NCBI RefSeq assembly: GCF_012220205.1
Contig: NZ_CP047225.1
Span: 868,001-932,000, forward strand
Direction of reading: 5' to 3'
DNA: 64,000 bases
DNA from: Mycoplasmopsis gallinacea
Lineage (GTDB): Bacteria > Bacillota_I > Bacilli_A > Mycoplasmatales > Metamycoplasmataceae
Every line of letters starts with the position of its first letter. Position 1 is the stretch's first letter. The position numbers and the translations under genes were made by a program. Below, one piece after another: positions 1 through 11,291 of the stretch. The notes under the pieces were generated by a model, which worked only from the letters and a program-made list of their open reading frames with translations, ran no database searches and was not told where the DNA came from.

Positions 1-3000
1 AATTATCGCTTGTTAAGATTGCTTTAACTAATTTATCAACTTCACTTGATAAATTAAGTAAATCACTATCACGTAAAATAGTTGCAATTAATTCTTTTGG
101 CTCATTAATTAACGGAATTCATGAATTATTTCTAAACCCAAAGTTAATAATTGATTCAATAATTGCATTTGTATTTTCATTTGAAAGAGCTTGATTGACT
201 AATGATTGAGCATTAGTTTTATCAAGGTAGCTTCAAATTTGAGAATTATCATTAACAATTGCATTATTTAAAATCTGAGCTAAGCTTCCATTTTTAATTG
301 CTTTATTTAAGTAGAATTTAAGAATTTTCTTAAGGTATTCACGGTTTGAAGTAACAATTTGTGAATTAAAGATTTTTTCAATAAAGCTTGCAGGATTTGC
401 ATTGAATTTTTCAAGGAGCTTTTCTTTAATTAAACCAGGAAGTTTTTTGAATTCTTCTGAAGGAGTGTTGCTTACTTTTGCTTTTTCAAGCACGTTAAAG
501 ACAGTGTCAAATAAAGCGTCGTAAATTCCTAACTGCTTAGCAAGCGGAATGATGTTATCAACCGCTGAAGAAACTAAGTTATATGAAGCGCCATTTTCAT
601 AAACTTCAAATAATTGTGATTGAAAGACATTATTAGCAACATTTTTGATAATGTTTTTAATTTTGTTATCTCCAAAAACACTTTCAATAATAGCTTTAGC
701 TTTTTGTTTGTATTCTAAAGGAGCAGCATTATTAACTAATGCTTTAATAATTTCTTCAAAACTTGTAGCATTTGCTATTGAGTCAAAGTTATTGATGGTT
801 TTAGTAACTACATCAAAAACAATATCTTTAAATGAAGCGTTATTAAGCACAAATTGGCTTAAAATTACAACTTCTTCTTTAGTTGCATACTTGCTAATTT
901 CTTCTTTAAGAGAAACTGGAAGAAGATCATAAATTTTCTCAACTTCTTCAGTTGTATCTAAAAAGTGGTTGTAAATGTTTTTAACAATTTGAATTAAGTC
1001 ATTTTTATTTCTTGAAACAAAGCTATTGTTAAGCAATTTAAACATTTTAAGCATTGTAGCTTCGGTTTGGTTATTGTCAAATAAATCATTAAAGGCAAGC
1101 TTAATTTTTCCAACTAAATCGTCTAAAGTATTTGCTCTACTATCATTTGCAAATGTAACAAGGGCACTAAAAACACGGTTTACAATGTCAAATTCTTCTT
1201 CAGATTGAATAATTAAGCTAATTAAATCTGAAATAACTTGTTCTTTATTAGTTGTATTTTCAAATACTCATGAGTAGCCATTATTTAAGGTATTAAGAGC
1301 GATTCCTTTAATTAATTTAGTTGTAAATGGATCTTTTAATTTTTCCTTAATTAATGGTTTTAAGTTCGCTTCAAGTAAGTTGATTAAGTCTGCATTTTTA
1401 ACAACTTTTAAAAGAAGTTCCTGGTAGCTATTTGCACTTGCAAGATCAGCAGCATTATCAGTTGAAAATTCAACTACTTTTAAAAGAACTGTTTTAGTTT
1501 TAGGATCCTTAATTAGATTAAGTACAAACTGGTTAAGTTCAGAAACATTTACATTTAAGCTACTTGCAACACCATTTAAAAGGCCATTATTAATTCAAGA
1601 TTCAAGTTTTGGATGAGCAATAGTTTGATTTACTAAAGCGCTTAAAAGCAACTTAGCATCTTCTTTATTTGCGCTGAAAAATTCTGAACTTAAAATGCTT
1701 TTCATTAATGAGTAATCACCAAAATTAATAATTGTTCCAAGTTGATTTTTAACTTCATTTAATGAAGCAGTTAAATCACTACTTTCTTGTAATTTGTTAA
1801 AGAAAATATCAACAGCTGAATTAATAATTCCTTTTTCATTAGCAATTTTAATTAATGAAGTAGAAAGTTTTAATAAACCATCATCATATTTTTGATCTTC
1901 AAAGTTGTATCCATAATCGCTTGCAATTGTTTTAAGTAATTTAACAAAGCTACGGTTGAACGTTCCATTATTTAAAATTTTAGCTACAAGTGGTTGTCCA
2001 TGTGCAACAACAGCATCTAAAACACCTTCGGTTCTTAATATTGCAACAATTAATTCGTTTGTGTTATTAATTGAACTAGCTCAATTAGTATTTAAAATAA
2101 GCGGACGGATGATATCTTTAATTAAAGCGTGGAAATCTGGATCAAAAACAGCATCAGAAACTAAAAGTAATAATTCGTCTCTATCAACATATTTGCTTAT
2201 TGATGGGCTATCAATAAGGCTTGGAAGTTTTTCTCTTAAGAAATTAGAAATAGTTCCTGTATCAATTAAGCGTTCATAAACTGAAATTGCAATGTTGGCA
2301 AATGCTTCTTTATTGTTAGCAAATACTGGACGCTTAATGAATTTAACAAAAAGATCAATTGGATTATTTGAAAGTTTACTTTGCACAATCTGTACAATTC
2401 CGTTTGTTAATTCACTAAGATGATCAACTGGACTATTTTGAGCATGCATTTGTTTAAGGTTTTCTACTAATTTATCAATTACTGGGTCAACAATACCTAT
2501 TTCCTTAACAATTGGGTTAATTTGACTGCTAAGTTCAAATGCGAGCTTTTGATAAATTGGAAGTTCTGCATCAAGTCCAATCGAAGTTATTGATGAAAGA
2601 ATGATTTGACGGTAAATTTCATTAGTATTATTATCATTTAAAATTGAGTGAATTAATGGTTTTAATTTACCTGTAACAAAGTTAATATCTACTTTCTTAA
2701 TTAACTTGTTAGCTAAATCTTTGCTATCTGTGAAGTTTTTAAATACATCAAAATTATCAATTAATGTGTGAGCTAAGTTTTTAACAATATCACGAGCTTC
2801 ATTTTCAGTAAAGATAAAATCTACAAAACTAGCAAGTGATTCAGGAGCTACAAAACGTTCAATAACTGATTTAATGTTTTCTGGCAGAATTGATAAAGCT
2901 AAATTACCAATTGGAAGAGCGCTAGTTTTGTTCATTAAGTTAGTTACAAGTTGTTTGAGTGTAGTTTTATTATTTTGAATAATATTACTTGCAGCAAATC

Positions 3001-5356
3001 TACGAAGCATATCTCAAAGTTTTTCTTGATCAATTTCACCTTTGAGGCCAAATGATTTCATAAGTCCTTCAATTGCTGAATCACTAAAAAGTTGATTTAC
3101 CCTTTCAATACCATAGTATTGAACATTATTAAGAAGGCTTTCAAGAATATTTGGAATTACATTTAAGTTTTTGATATCTTGAAGAACAAAATCTTTTATT
3201 GGGTTATATAAATTTGTAATTTGCGCTTTGCTAATATTTGTATGCAACTGGTTTGTAACTAATCATTCATAAATAAAGTCAATTAATAATGAATTAATTT
3301 TTGGATTTGAAAGAACAGTGATAGCAAAAGAAGAAATTAAACTTGATAATTCTTTATTAGCTTCAGGATCTTGAGTAAAGGCAGTTAAAAGTTCATTATA
3401 TGTTCTTGCTTGAGCAAATCTTTCGTTGTTATTAACAAAGTTAGAAATTAAATTATTAACAATTTTTGGAAGATTTTCATTGCTTAATACTTCAGTGATG
3501 AATTTTGTAATAAATTCACGATCAATTCCGTATTTTGAAACAATTGGTTCGAGTTTATCACCAATGTAATTGGTGATTTGATTTTTATAAATTCTTAATC
3601 CATTTTGGAAAATTTCATTAATTGCTTGAATTACATCAGTTTTATTTTCAGATACAAGTGGGCTACCTGCGATTGCAGCTACAAGCCCAATGATATTTTC
3701 TTCATTAATTGCAGAGCTTATAAGAAGTGCAGGGAGCTTAGAAACTTGAATTTTTCCATCTTCTCTGATGAATTTTTCAAGTCCGCTTTGGAAGTTAAAT
3801 AAAGTATTTTTTAAAAATCCACTTTCTTTAATAGCTTGGACAAAGTGCTCTACTCCGCTAATTTCGTTTGGATATTGCTTTTTAAGAATGTTTTTAAATA
3901 ATCCATTTGGGTCAAGTTGACGGTAGTAATCTGAACTTGTAATAAAATTAATAACTTCTTGAGATAATTGTCTAAAAAGATTTGAAAGGCGAGCAATTCT
4001 ATCACCATAGTTGTGATTATCTCTAAATGAAGCAACGTATCTTTCGTATTTATCTTCATTATCTAAGTATGCTTGCGAACTTGCTCCGATAATATTGGTT
4101 GGAGTATCACTAGGTTCAATTTGATAACGAGCATATTGAGCATCATCACTTAAGAAAGCTTGAGTAAATCCAAAGTCTCCACTTTCATAATCTGCTATTT
4201 TAAAACTTGGATTAGTAATTTTTAAATAAATATCCATTGCCATTTTTTTGTACCCACGTGTATTGGTATGGATATCAAAATAAATGTTTGAAAAATCAAG
4301 TGATCTTGGATTTCAATATTCTTGGTTGTATGAATCAATGTAATTTACACCTGAATTACGCGCAATGTTTTTAAGTCCACTATTTAAAAATTCTAAAAAG
4401 AAATCTAAAGGACTAAATTCAATCATTCCACCAAGAAGATCACCAACAAGGTCATCAATCATTTGTTTTAAACCAAGGAATGGCATTGGATAACCAATGA
4501 TGTTGATATTTGCTTTAGGAGCAAGGGCTTTAAGGTTTGCAATAAGTGTTGAAAGACGCTTTTTAGCTTCAGGTAAGCTTGTTTTAAAGATAGAGTTAAC
4601 AAACTCCAAAACGCTTCCATAAGAAGGGTTTTTTGATGTTAAATTTGCAAACACTTCTTTAAGGTTGCTTTTTGATGCAGCTTTAAAAATTAAATAGAAT
4701 AAATCATTAGCACCAATTGAAAGAGTAACTAAGTTTGCATTTTTTAGTTGCTTTTTCATTTCATTAACTTTTTCTAATCCATTTTCTCCAAATTTTCCAA
4801 TCACTCTTGCATTATTTGCTAAATGATCTTCATAATCCATTCCAAGAAGATTGATTCAATCTATTGCAGTAGCTCCAGAAAAAGAATAGTTTTTATAAAA
4901 TTCTACTCTTGAATTTTGGTTAAGTAAACGAGCTAAAAAAGATGAATAAGATACACCTGTAATTTCACCATTAACAAGTTCTCCTTGGTAATCTTTTGGT
5001 AATGAACCATCAAATCCTGCAGCAATTGAATCACCAATAGCCACATATCTAATTTTTTGATTCTTTGCAATAAATAAATTAGACTTTTCTTTTTCAATAT
5101 TTTTATTTTCAAAAGAAATTACTGGATCTGGTACAGAATTTGCATTATTTTCTTTTTTGAAAACTGGTTCATCACTAGGAGCATCATATCCTTTGTGTTT
5201 TTCTCCTCAAGTAATTCCAGGAATCTTTGTATCTTCACCACCTTTTGGGATTGGTTTAGAAGAACCTGGAGCACTACATGAAGCTAAAAATGAAGTAGCC
5301 CCTAGTAAAGCTATAAGTGTCGAAAAGATGTACTTTCTTTTTGCTTTTTTTGCCAT
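1..5356 (-). CDS. Giant SGNH/GDSL-hydrolase lipoprotein (3' end outside window)
   Basis: Surface lipoprotein with an N-terminal SGNH (GDSL-like) esterase domain; the acyl or carbohydrate-ester substrate is unknown. The start has a strong GAGGAGG ribosome site and a signal peptide ending LGATSFLASC, so Cys27 is the expected lipid anchor. Block I is VAIGDSIAAG (nucleophile Ser110), the oxyanion block is IGAND (Gly215, Asn217), and the last block YFDIHTNTRGYKKMA supplies Asp361 and His363, so the triad looks complete. The frame is open to the window edge with UGA as Trp, giving at least 1785 residues. The ~1400 residues after the hydrolase are helical and Asn/Lys/Leu-rich and contain degenerate repeats, for example the stretches starting LLPVSLKEEISKY and ILPENIKSVIERF. 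The hydrolase call is firm; the role of the long tail is unknown. Confidence 0.88.
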
Positions 5357-5367
5357 AATTTCCTCCT

Positions 5368-5393
5368 CTATATATTTTTATAAAAATATATAG
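5368..5393. repeat. Perfect 26-bp palindrome in the leader of the SGNH lipoprotein gene
   Basis: Two 13-base arms (first arm CTATATATTTTTA) form a perfect palindrome immediately upstream of the GAGGAGG ribosome site. On the mRNA it would fold into a hairpin ending about four bases before the Shine-Dalgarno. It could be a binding site or a 5' stabilising or regulatory hairpin; no function is demonstrated. Confidence 0.6.
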
Positions 5394-5404
5394 GACTTAA
5401 AAAT

Positions 5405-5429
5405 AATATTACTATTATATAGTAATATT
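5405..5429 (-). promoter_or_regulatory. Promoter -10 inside a palindrome, SGNH lipoprotein gene
   Basis: The arms AATATTACTA and TAGTAATATT are perfect inverted repeats around a 5-base centre. The minus-strand TATAAT (5414-5419) lies in the palindrome, about 58 bases before the start codon. The overlap of a symmetrical site with the -10 suggests repressor control, which is inference. Confidence 0.5.
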
Positions 5430-5514
5430 GAGCAAAAGAAACTTTACAACCCTTTTTGAAAATTATTTACAAAAATACTTTTATGCCTATAAGCAAGGTA
5501 TAAAAGTATAAAAA

Positions 5515-5533
5515 GCACACCACTAAGGTGTGC
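5515..5533 (-). terminator. Rho-independent terminator of the glyS-dnaG-rpoD-NIF3 operon
   Basis: Stem GCACACC / GGTGTGC with loop ACTAA; on the minus strand it is followed by CTTTTTAT. It lies 15 bases after the NIF3-family stop codon. Confidence 0.8.
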
Positions 5534-5547
5534 AGGTAAGTAAAAAG

Positions 5548-6324
5548 TTAAAGGTTTTTATATGGTACTTTTGTCTTTTTGAGTAAAAATTTAAACTCTG
5601 GTAATTTAGCTTGAAGAAGCTCTAAAAGGTGATAAGCAAACACTTCCTCATCAAGATGCGGAATTTCTAAAATAGGAATTTGGTTTTGATTAAAGGCGAT
5701 TCAATCGCTTCATTTAAAATCGCTACTAACAATTAAATCAATCCCTTTTTGAGCTATTTGAGTAATTTCTCCAATGTATCCGCTTCCGCTTAAAAAAGCA
5801 ATTTTTTCAATTGGTTTATCAAAGTTTTGAGTTTCAACATTAGTTCTAAACTCGCTTAAATTAAGGTTGTTTTTAAGTCTAGTAACCACATCATTAAAGC
5901 TTGTTTTAACAGTTGCTAAAGCACTATATGATGGTGATCCATAGTTATAAAAATGCTCTCAGCCAAGATATCTTAATATTTGATATGAAGTTCCGTAAAT
6001 GTCAATATCGTAATTAGTATGCATCGCAAATCCACTAATTCCATTTTGGAGCATTTTGCTTGCAAGTTCTTTTTTATATGGTGCTTTAATTCATTCTAAT
6101 TCCCTTGTTTTTTCAAAGAAAAAAGGGTGGTGAGTTAAAATGACATTGCACTTATTTTCAATAGCAAAATCCACCACTTCATTAGTGATGTCAATTGCAA
6201 TAACAGCTCCAGTAAATTTTTTATTTTGGTTAGCTTTAACACTAAGACCAGAAGGGTCTCAAATTTCTTTTCTTTCAAGCGGATAAAGTTTATTTAAGAA
6301 AGCTAAAAATTCTCTAACACGCAT
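5548..6324 (-). CDS. NIF3-like (DUF34) dinuclear metal-centre protein
   Basis: A 258-residue cytosolic protein of the NIF3/YqfO family, which forms toroidal hexamers with a dinuclear metal site; the physiological reaction is not settled. Visible signatures are the N-terminal IWDPSGL, the metal-ligand segment ILTHHPFFF, the HTNYDID block, and near the C-terminus EIPHLDEEVFAYH. Length is near that of short NIF3 proteins without the inserted PII-like domain. The start is two bases from the rpoD stop codon, so it is the last gene of the glyS-dnaG-rpoD operon. In Firmicutes the homologue also sits just downstream of the primary sigma factor, which supports the call. A hairpin terminator follows. 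Confidence 0.88.
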
Positions 6325-6326
6325 AA

Positions 6327-7766
6327 TTATGGACGGTAAAGATCTTTAAGTTCTTTACTGTGTTTTCCGTTTTTAAGCTTTCTTAAAATTTTGTTTTCAA
6401 TTTGACGAATACGTTCTTTTGAAACACCATTTCTTTCTTTAGCAAGTTCTTCAAGTGAATGCACACGGTATTTTTCACCATTTTCATCGAATCCAACTCC
6501 ATAACGCTTGCAAATAAGCTCACGTTCATCTTTTTCTAAATCAGCTTCTAAAATACGTTCTAAAGCACTTTGAAGCTCTTCTTGAGCAGCATGATCAGTT
6601 GGAGAAATTACGTTATCATCTTTAACAAAATCACTAAATGATGAATCATTTTCTTTACCTACTTGTTTATCAAGAGAAATTGGGTCAATGTTGATTTTTC
6701 TAATGTAACGCACTTTTTCAGCAGTAAAGTTTTTGTCATATCTTTCTGCAATTTGCTCATCAGTTGGTTCATGTCCAAGCTCTTGTTGAAGCTCACGTTC
6801 AATTTTAGAAATTTTGTTAATTGTTTCTACCATATGCACTGGCACACGGATTGTTCTAGCTTGGTCAGCTACAGCTCTAGTAATTGCCTGACGAATTCAT
6901 CAAGTAGCATATGTTGAAAATTTGAACCCTTTTTGAACATTATATTTAGAAACAGCTTTCATAATTCCGGCGTTTCCTTCTGAAATAAGGTCGATAAAAC
7001 TAAGTCCACGGTTTTTGTACTTTTTAGCATTATTAATAACTAAACGTAAGTTTCTTTGGATAAGTTTATCTCTAGCTCTTTTACCTCTAAATCCACCTTT
7101 TTCCATTTGTTCAGCTAATTGACGCTCTTCATCAATTGTTAAGAGTTCTCCATATTTACCAATTCAACGCATGTATCATTTAACAATGTCATTTGTTTCT
7201 GTAAGTTTATTTGAAAGGTTTTTCTTTTGTTGAGTTTCTTCTTCAAGATGCACTCCACCTTCGTGAGTATCAAAAGTAAGTGAGCTAAGATCTAAGTCTA
7301 AATCTGAATCATCACCGTGAAAATCTAAAATGTCTTCCTCATCTTCTTCTTTTTCTTCATCATCTTCATCTTCAGAAGATTCTTCTTCATTGTAATCTTC
7401 AGGAGAATAATCTATGTTGTCATCTTCATCACTAAAATCGTCTTCAAAATCTTCATCTTCAAAATCTTCGCTAAAATCTTTATCATCTAATTCGTCTAAT
7501 TTGTCTTTATCATCTGAATCACTAAAAATTCCAGCATTTTTCTTAAAATCATCAAGATCTGTATCATCGAAATCACCTTCATCAAAGTCGTTTTTAACAA
7601 TGTCTTCAGAAATTAATCTTTCTAAAAAATCATCATTATCTTCAGTAATTTCCATTTGATTTTTTAAAAGAAAATCAAACACTTCTTCTTGCGAAAGGTG
7701 TTTCTTTTTCTTTTTCTTAAGTTGATCTTTTAATAAATCAACAACTAAATCATATTTTTTATCCAT
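6327..7766 (-). CDS. rpoD: Primary RNA polymerase sigma factor (sigma-70 family)
   Basis: A 479-residue vegetative sigma factor directing RNA polymerase to -10/-35 promoters. Residues ~45-180 are an unusually long Asp/Glu/Ser-rich acidic stretch. Region 2 includes [20 protein letters not shown], region 3 starts near [15 protein letters not shown], and region 4 ends with the helix-turn-helix [19 protein letters not shown], all well conserved. The start at 7766 is preferred over an in-frame ATG seven codons upstream because it has AAGGAG six bases ahead and lies one base past the dnaG stop. The gene lies between dnaG and a NIF3-family gene, the usual macromolecular-synthesis operon order. Confidence 0.97.
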
Positions 7767-7767
7767 T

Positions 7768-9822
7768 TTATTCTCCTTTTTTCTCATCGCTTTTCATTAC
7801 AGAAATTGCTTGGTACAATCTTTCACCTATGAATTTAGTGTTCATATTAATTTGGGTCAATTTCTCATTTTTAATTTCAAAAGCTTTAATACTATCTTTT
7901 AAAATTAGGTTTAATTTATTTTTGATGTGATTTCTAAGCACATTTAAATCAGTAACGGTTTTAACTTCTTCACTAAGTGAGTTATTAATTTTGATTTTTA
8001 AATTGGAAGTTTGCTCAAAGAAATCAATGTTTTCATAAATTCTTTCAAAGCTAGGATTATTAAGTTTAAATTCACTAATTTTTCTTTCTAAAAGTTGTTC
8101 CACGCTTTGAAAAAGCTGGTGAATTATATTTTCATATTCAGGTGAAAAATTAGCATCTAATTTGAACTTACAAAACATTAATAAGTTTTTATATGTTTGC
8201 TTAAGCAGTTCATCAGTTGAAAGTTGATCGTCTCACATAAAAGCTTCCTCATAAATTTCTTTAGATTGAAGCTCATTTATAAAAAGTTGTAAGTAAGCAT
8301 CATTACTTAAACATCTAATTAATAAAGTAAGCCGATTGTCCATGACGATAAAATCTTCAAGTTCATTAATGACTTTTTCAGTATCTCAATTATCATTTAT
8401 TCTTCCGTGAAATTGGGGTTCAAATTCACCAGGGACATATTCAGGAATATACCCAAGAAGTTGGTCTTGATCATAACTAATTGGATCATTAATGTAAAGA
8501 TCGTTTTCTTTATAATCTGAAAAGTTATTTGAAGCTTGAATTTGATTTTTCTTTTCAAAATCAAATTCAATATCATAATTAAAATCTTTTTTAACTAAGT
8601 TAATTAAGTATTTAATTTGATCACTTTGAGCATTAGCAAAAATTCGCATAAGCTCGCTAGCAAATAATTTAATGTTTGAATATTCAGGTGAAACATCTAA
8701 ATTGTGCAAGATTTGCAACTTACGATACACAAAATCAATTGCAGAGCAGCGGTTATTGAAAATTAAGTTAATCAAATCATCTCTTCCATTTTGATGGTGA
8801 TGAAGAATTTCATCTGCATCTTTTTCAAAGTTGTTTTCAATAACAAAAACTTCCATCCCTTCTTGAAGGATTAATTCAACTGAGCGAATAGTAGCTTTTA
8901 AACCGGCTGTGTCATTATCAAAAAAAAGAACAATTTTGTTGTTTTTAAGCGAGCTAAGGTGTTGCTTAGTTAAAGCAGTTCCCATAACAGCTACAACATT
9001 TTCAATTCCAGCCTTATAACAAGCAATAGCATCCATAAATCCTTCAACAATAATTACTTCTTTAAGTTGTTGGATTTTGTTTTTAGCGTTATGGTAGTTA
9101 TAAAGAATTTGTGATTTGTTAAATAATCTAGTCTCAGGTGAATTAATGTATTTGGCATTTTCACTTTTAGCAAGCGCACGAGCACTAAAACCAACTAAGT
9201 CACCATTGTTATTTCTAATTCCAAAGGTAATCCGATTTTTAAAAATTTCATATAGCTGCGGATTAATAAGCCCAGCTTTAACAAGATCTTCTTCAGAGTA
9301 GTTAAATTCTTTAGCTTTATTGATAAGTTGATTTTCTGGTGCATATCCAATGTCAAATTTATTTAAAATAATTTGATTATCTAAATGTCTATTTTTTAAA
9401 AAGTTTTTAATGTTTGGATCGACACTTTTAATAAGCTCAAATTTATAAAAAGTATTAATTGAATTTAAAAGTTCAATAATTTCGGTATCTTCAGGATTGT
9501 ATGAATAACCTTGTTTGTTAAATTGTTTTAAATTAAGCTCAATTCCTTGCATATTTGAAAGTTTTTCTAATGCTTCATAAAAAGTTATCCCTAATTTTTT
9601 CATCAAGAAGGTGGCGCTATTTCCACCTTCGTTGCAGGCAAAACATTTGTAAATTCCTTTTTGCTCATTGACGGTAAAACTTGGGCTTGAATCACTATGG
9701 AATGGACAAAGTCCAAGGTAGTTATTTCCTTTTTTAGTTAAACTAAGAAATTCGCCGACTACGTCGACGATTCTTGCATTTTTAATAACAGAATCAATGA
9801 TTTCTTTATTTACGTTTTGCAC
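7768..9822 (-). CDS. dnaG: DNA primase
   Basis: A 684-residue primase synthesising RNA primers at the replication fork. The N-terminal CHC2 zinc finger is intact (Cys39, His42, Cys60, Cys63 in CPFH...CFAC). The central RNA polymerase core and TOPRIM fold include VEGFMDAIACYKAG and the metal-binding FFDNDTAG. The C-terminal ~220 residues are helical and divergent, as expected for the DnaB-interaction region. A UGA codon at 8386-8388 makes this look like two genes in the standard code; as Trp it is one continuous frame (NDNWDTEKVINEL across the join). Only about 19 bases separate it from glyS upstream, and rpoD starts one base after its stop. Confidence 0.96.
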
Positions 9823-9841
9823 TATATTTTCCTTTTAAAAA

Positions 9842-11197
9842 TTAAAAATAGTTTTTTAAATCACTAATGTTGATTCTAATTTGTTCCATTGAATCACGAT
9901 CACGAATTGTGATTTGGTTATCTTCTAAAGTATCATAATCAATTGTTAAGCAGTAAAATGTACCAATAGCATCTTGACGACGGTATCTTTTACCAATTGA
10001 ACCAGCTTCATCATAAGTTACTGAAATTCCTGCTTCAACTAATTGATTAAAAATTTCTTTAGCTTTTTCATTTAATTTTTTAACAAGTGGTAAAACTGCA
10101 AATTTATATGGAGCAATTTGTTTTGGGAATTTCATTACAACACGAGTATCATTTTCTGAAAGAGTTTCAATGTAAGTTACATCACAAATAACTGCAAGCA
10201 TTAAACGATCAAGTCCTATGCTTGGCTCAATAACGTATGGAATGATTTTTTCATTACTTTGAGGATCTAAATAATCAAGCGATTCTCCAGTTGCTTCCAT
10301 ATGTGATTTTAAATCGTAATTAGTACGGTTAGCAACTCCTAAAAGTTCACCTTGACCAAATGGGAACTTAAATTCAATATCAGTAGTTCCTGCTGAATAG
10401 TGAGAAAGTTCTTCAGCTTCGTGTGGTCTAATTGCAATGTTTTCTTTTGAAATCCCTAATTTTTGCACAAAGTTGTAAGCTTTTTGAACATAATAATCAA
10501 ATCAATAAGATGCTTCTTCAGGTTTAGTGAAAAATTCTAATTCCATTTGCTCAAATTCTCTAGTTCTGAAAATAAAGTTTCCTGGAGTTACTTCATTTCT
10601 AAAACTTTTTCCAACTTGACCAACTCCAAATGGTAATTTAGCACGCATTGTTCTTTGTACATTTTTAAAGTTAACAAAGATTCCTTGTGCAGTTTCAGGA
10701 CGAAGAAAAATTCTAGATTTGCTATCTTCAGTGACTCCCTGGAAAGTTTCGAACATTAAATTAAATTTCTTAATATCTGTTCAATTAGTTTTAGCACCTT
10801 CATATTCATGCACATTTGCAACTAAAAAATCTCTCATTTGATCAAAAGTCATTTTTTCAGGAATTAAACTTGGATCAACTTCTTGAATTAATTTATCTGC
10901 TCTATAACGTTTTCCGTTAACTTTGTTTTCAATAAGCGGATCGCTAAAATTTGAAACGTGTCCACTAGTTACTCAAACATTTGGATTCATTAAGATTTTT
11001 GAATCAATTAAATAGTTAGCAGATTCTTTTGTTATAAATTCACTTTTTCATTGAGCTAAGATGTTGTCTTTAAGTAAAGTTCCAACAGGTCCATAATCTC
11101 ATGTATTAGAAAGACCACCATAAATTTCGCTTCCTTGGAAGACAAATCCATTAGTTTTTAGGTGGTTAACAAGGTCTTGCATATTAAATTTATTCAT
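9842..11197 (-). CDS. glyS: Glycyl-tRNA synthetase, alpha2 (class II, single-chain) type
   Basis: A 451-residue homodimeric glycine-tRNA ligase charging tRNA-Gly. N-terminal [20 protein letters not shown], class II motif 2 around [19 protein letters not shown], motif 3 [13 protein letters not shown] and the C-terminal anticodon-binding domain ([11 protein letters not shown]) are all present. Length fits the eukaryote/Gram-positive alpha2 type, not the alpha2beta2 type. It is the first gene of the operon with dnaG and rpoD. The start codon has no Shine-Dalgarno and is only nine bases from a TGG-TAAAAT extended -10, so the transcript is probably leaderless or nearly so. Confidence 0.96.
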
Positions 11198-11206
11198 AGT
11201 TATCTA

Positions 11207-11212
11207 ATTTTA
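11207..11212 (-). promoter_or_regulatory. Extended -10 element of the glyS operon
   Basis: Minus-strand TAAAAT preceded by TGG (extended -10). The glyS ATG begins nine bases downstream and there is no ribosome-binding sequence, so transcription should start within about three bases of the start codon. Confidence 0.55.
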
Positions 11213-11251
11213 CCACTTTTAATAAAATTTATTTTATTAAATAAAAAGCAA

Positions 11252-11276
11252 AATAACCCGCTTTTTGCGAGTTATT
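11252..11276 (-). terminator. Terminator after the 11292-12539 gene
   Basis: Ten-base arms AATAACCCGC and GCGAGTTATT (one mismatch) around five T; on the minus strand followed by TTGCTTTTTATTT. It separates this gene from the glyS promoter. Confidence 0.7.
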
Positions 11277-11291
11277 AAATAAATTTGCTTA

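Noticed and set aside
7414-7659. A Ser-rich plus-strand ORF opposite rpoD.
   Set aside because: It is the complement of the Asp/Glu-rich tract of RpoD, a codon artefact with no start signals.
7767-7787. An upstream start for RpoD giving [11 protein letters not shown].
   Set aside because: The ATG at 7766 has AAGGAG at good spacing and follows the dnaG stop directly; the upstream ATG would overlap dnaG and lose that site.
7768-8178. A separate small gene between dnaG and rpoD.
   Set aside because: It is in the same frame as dnaG and joined to it through a UGA read as Trp; it is the C-terminal part of DnaG.
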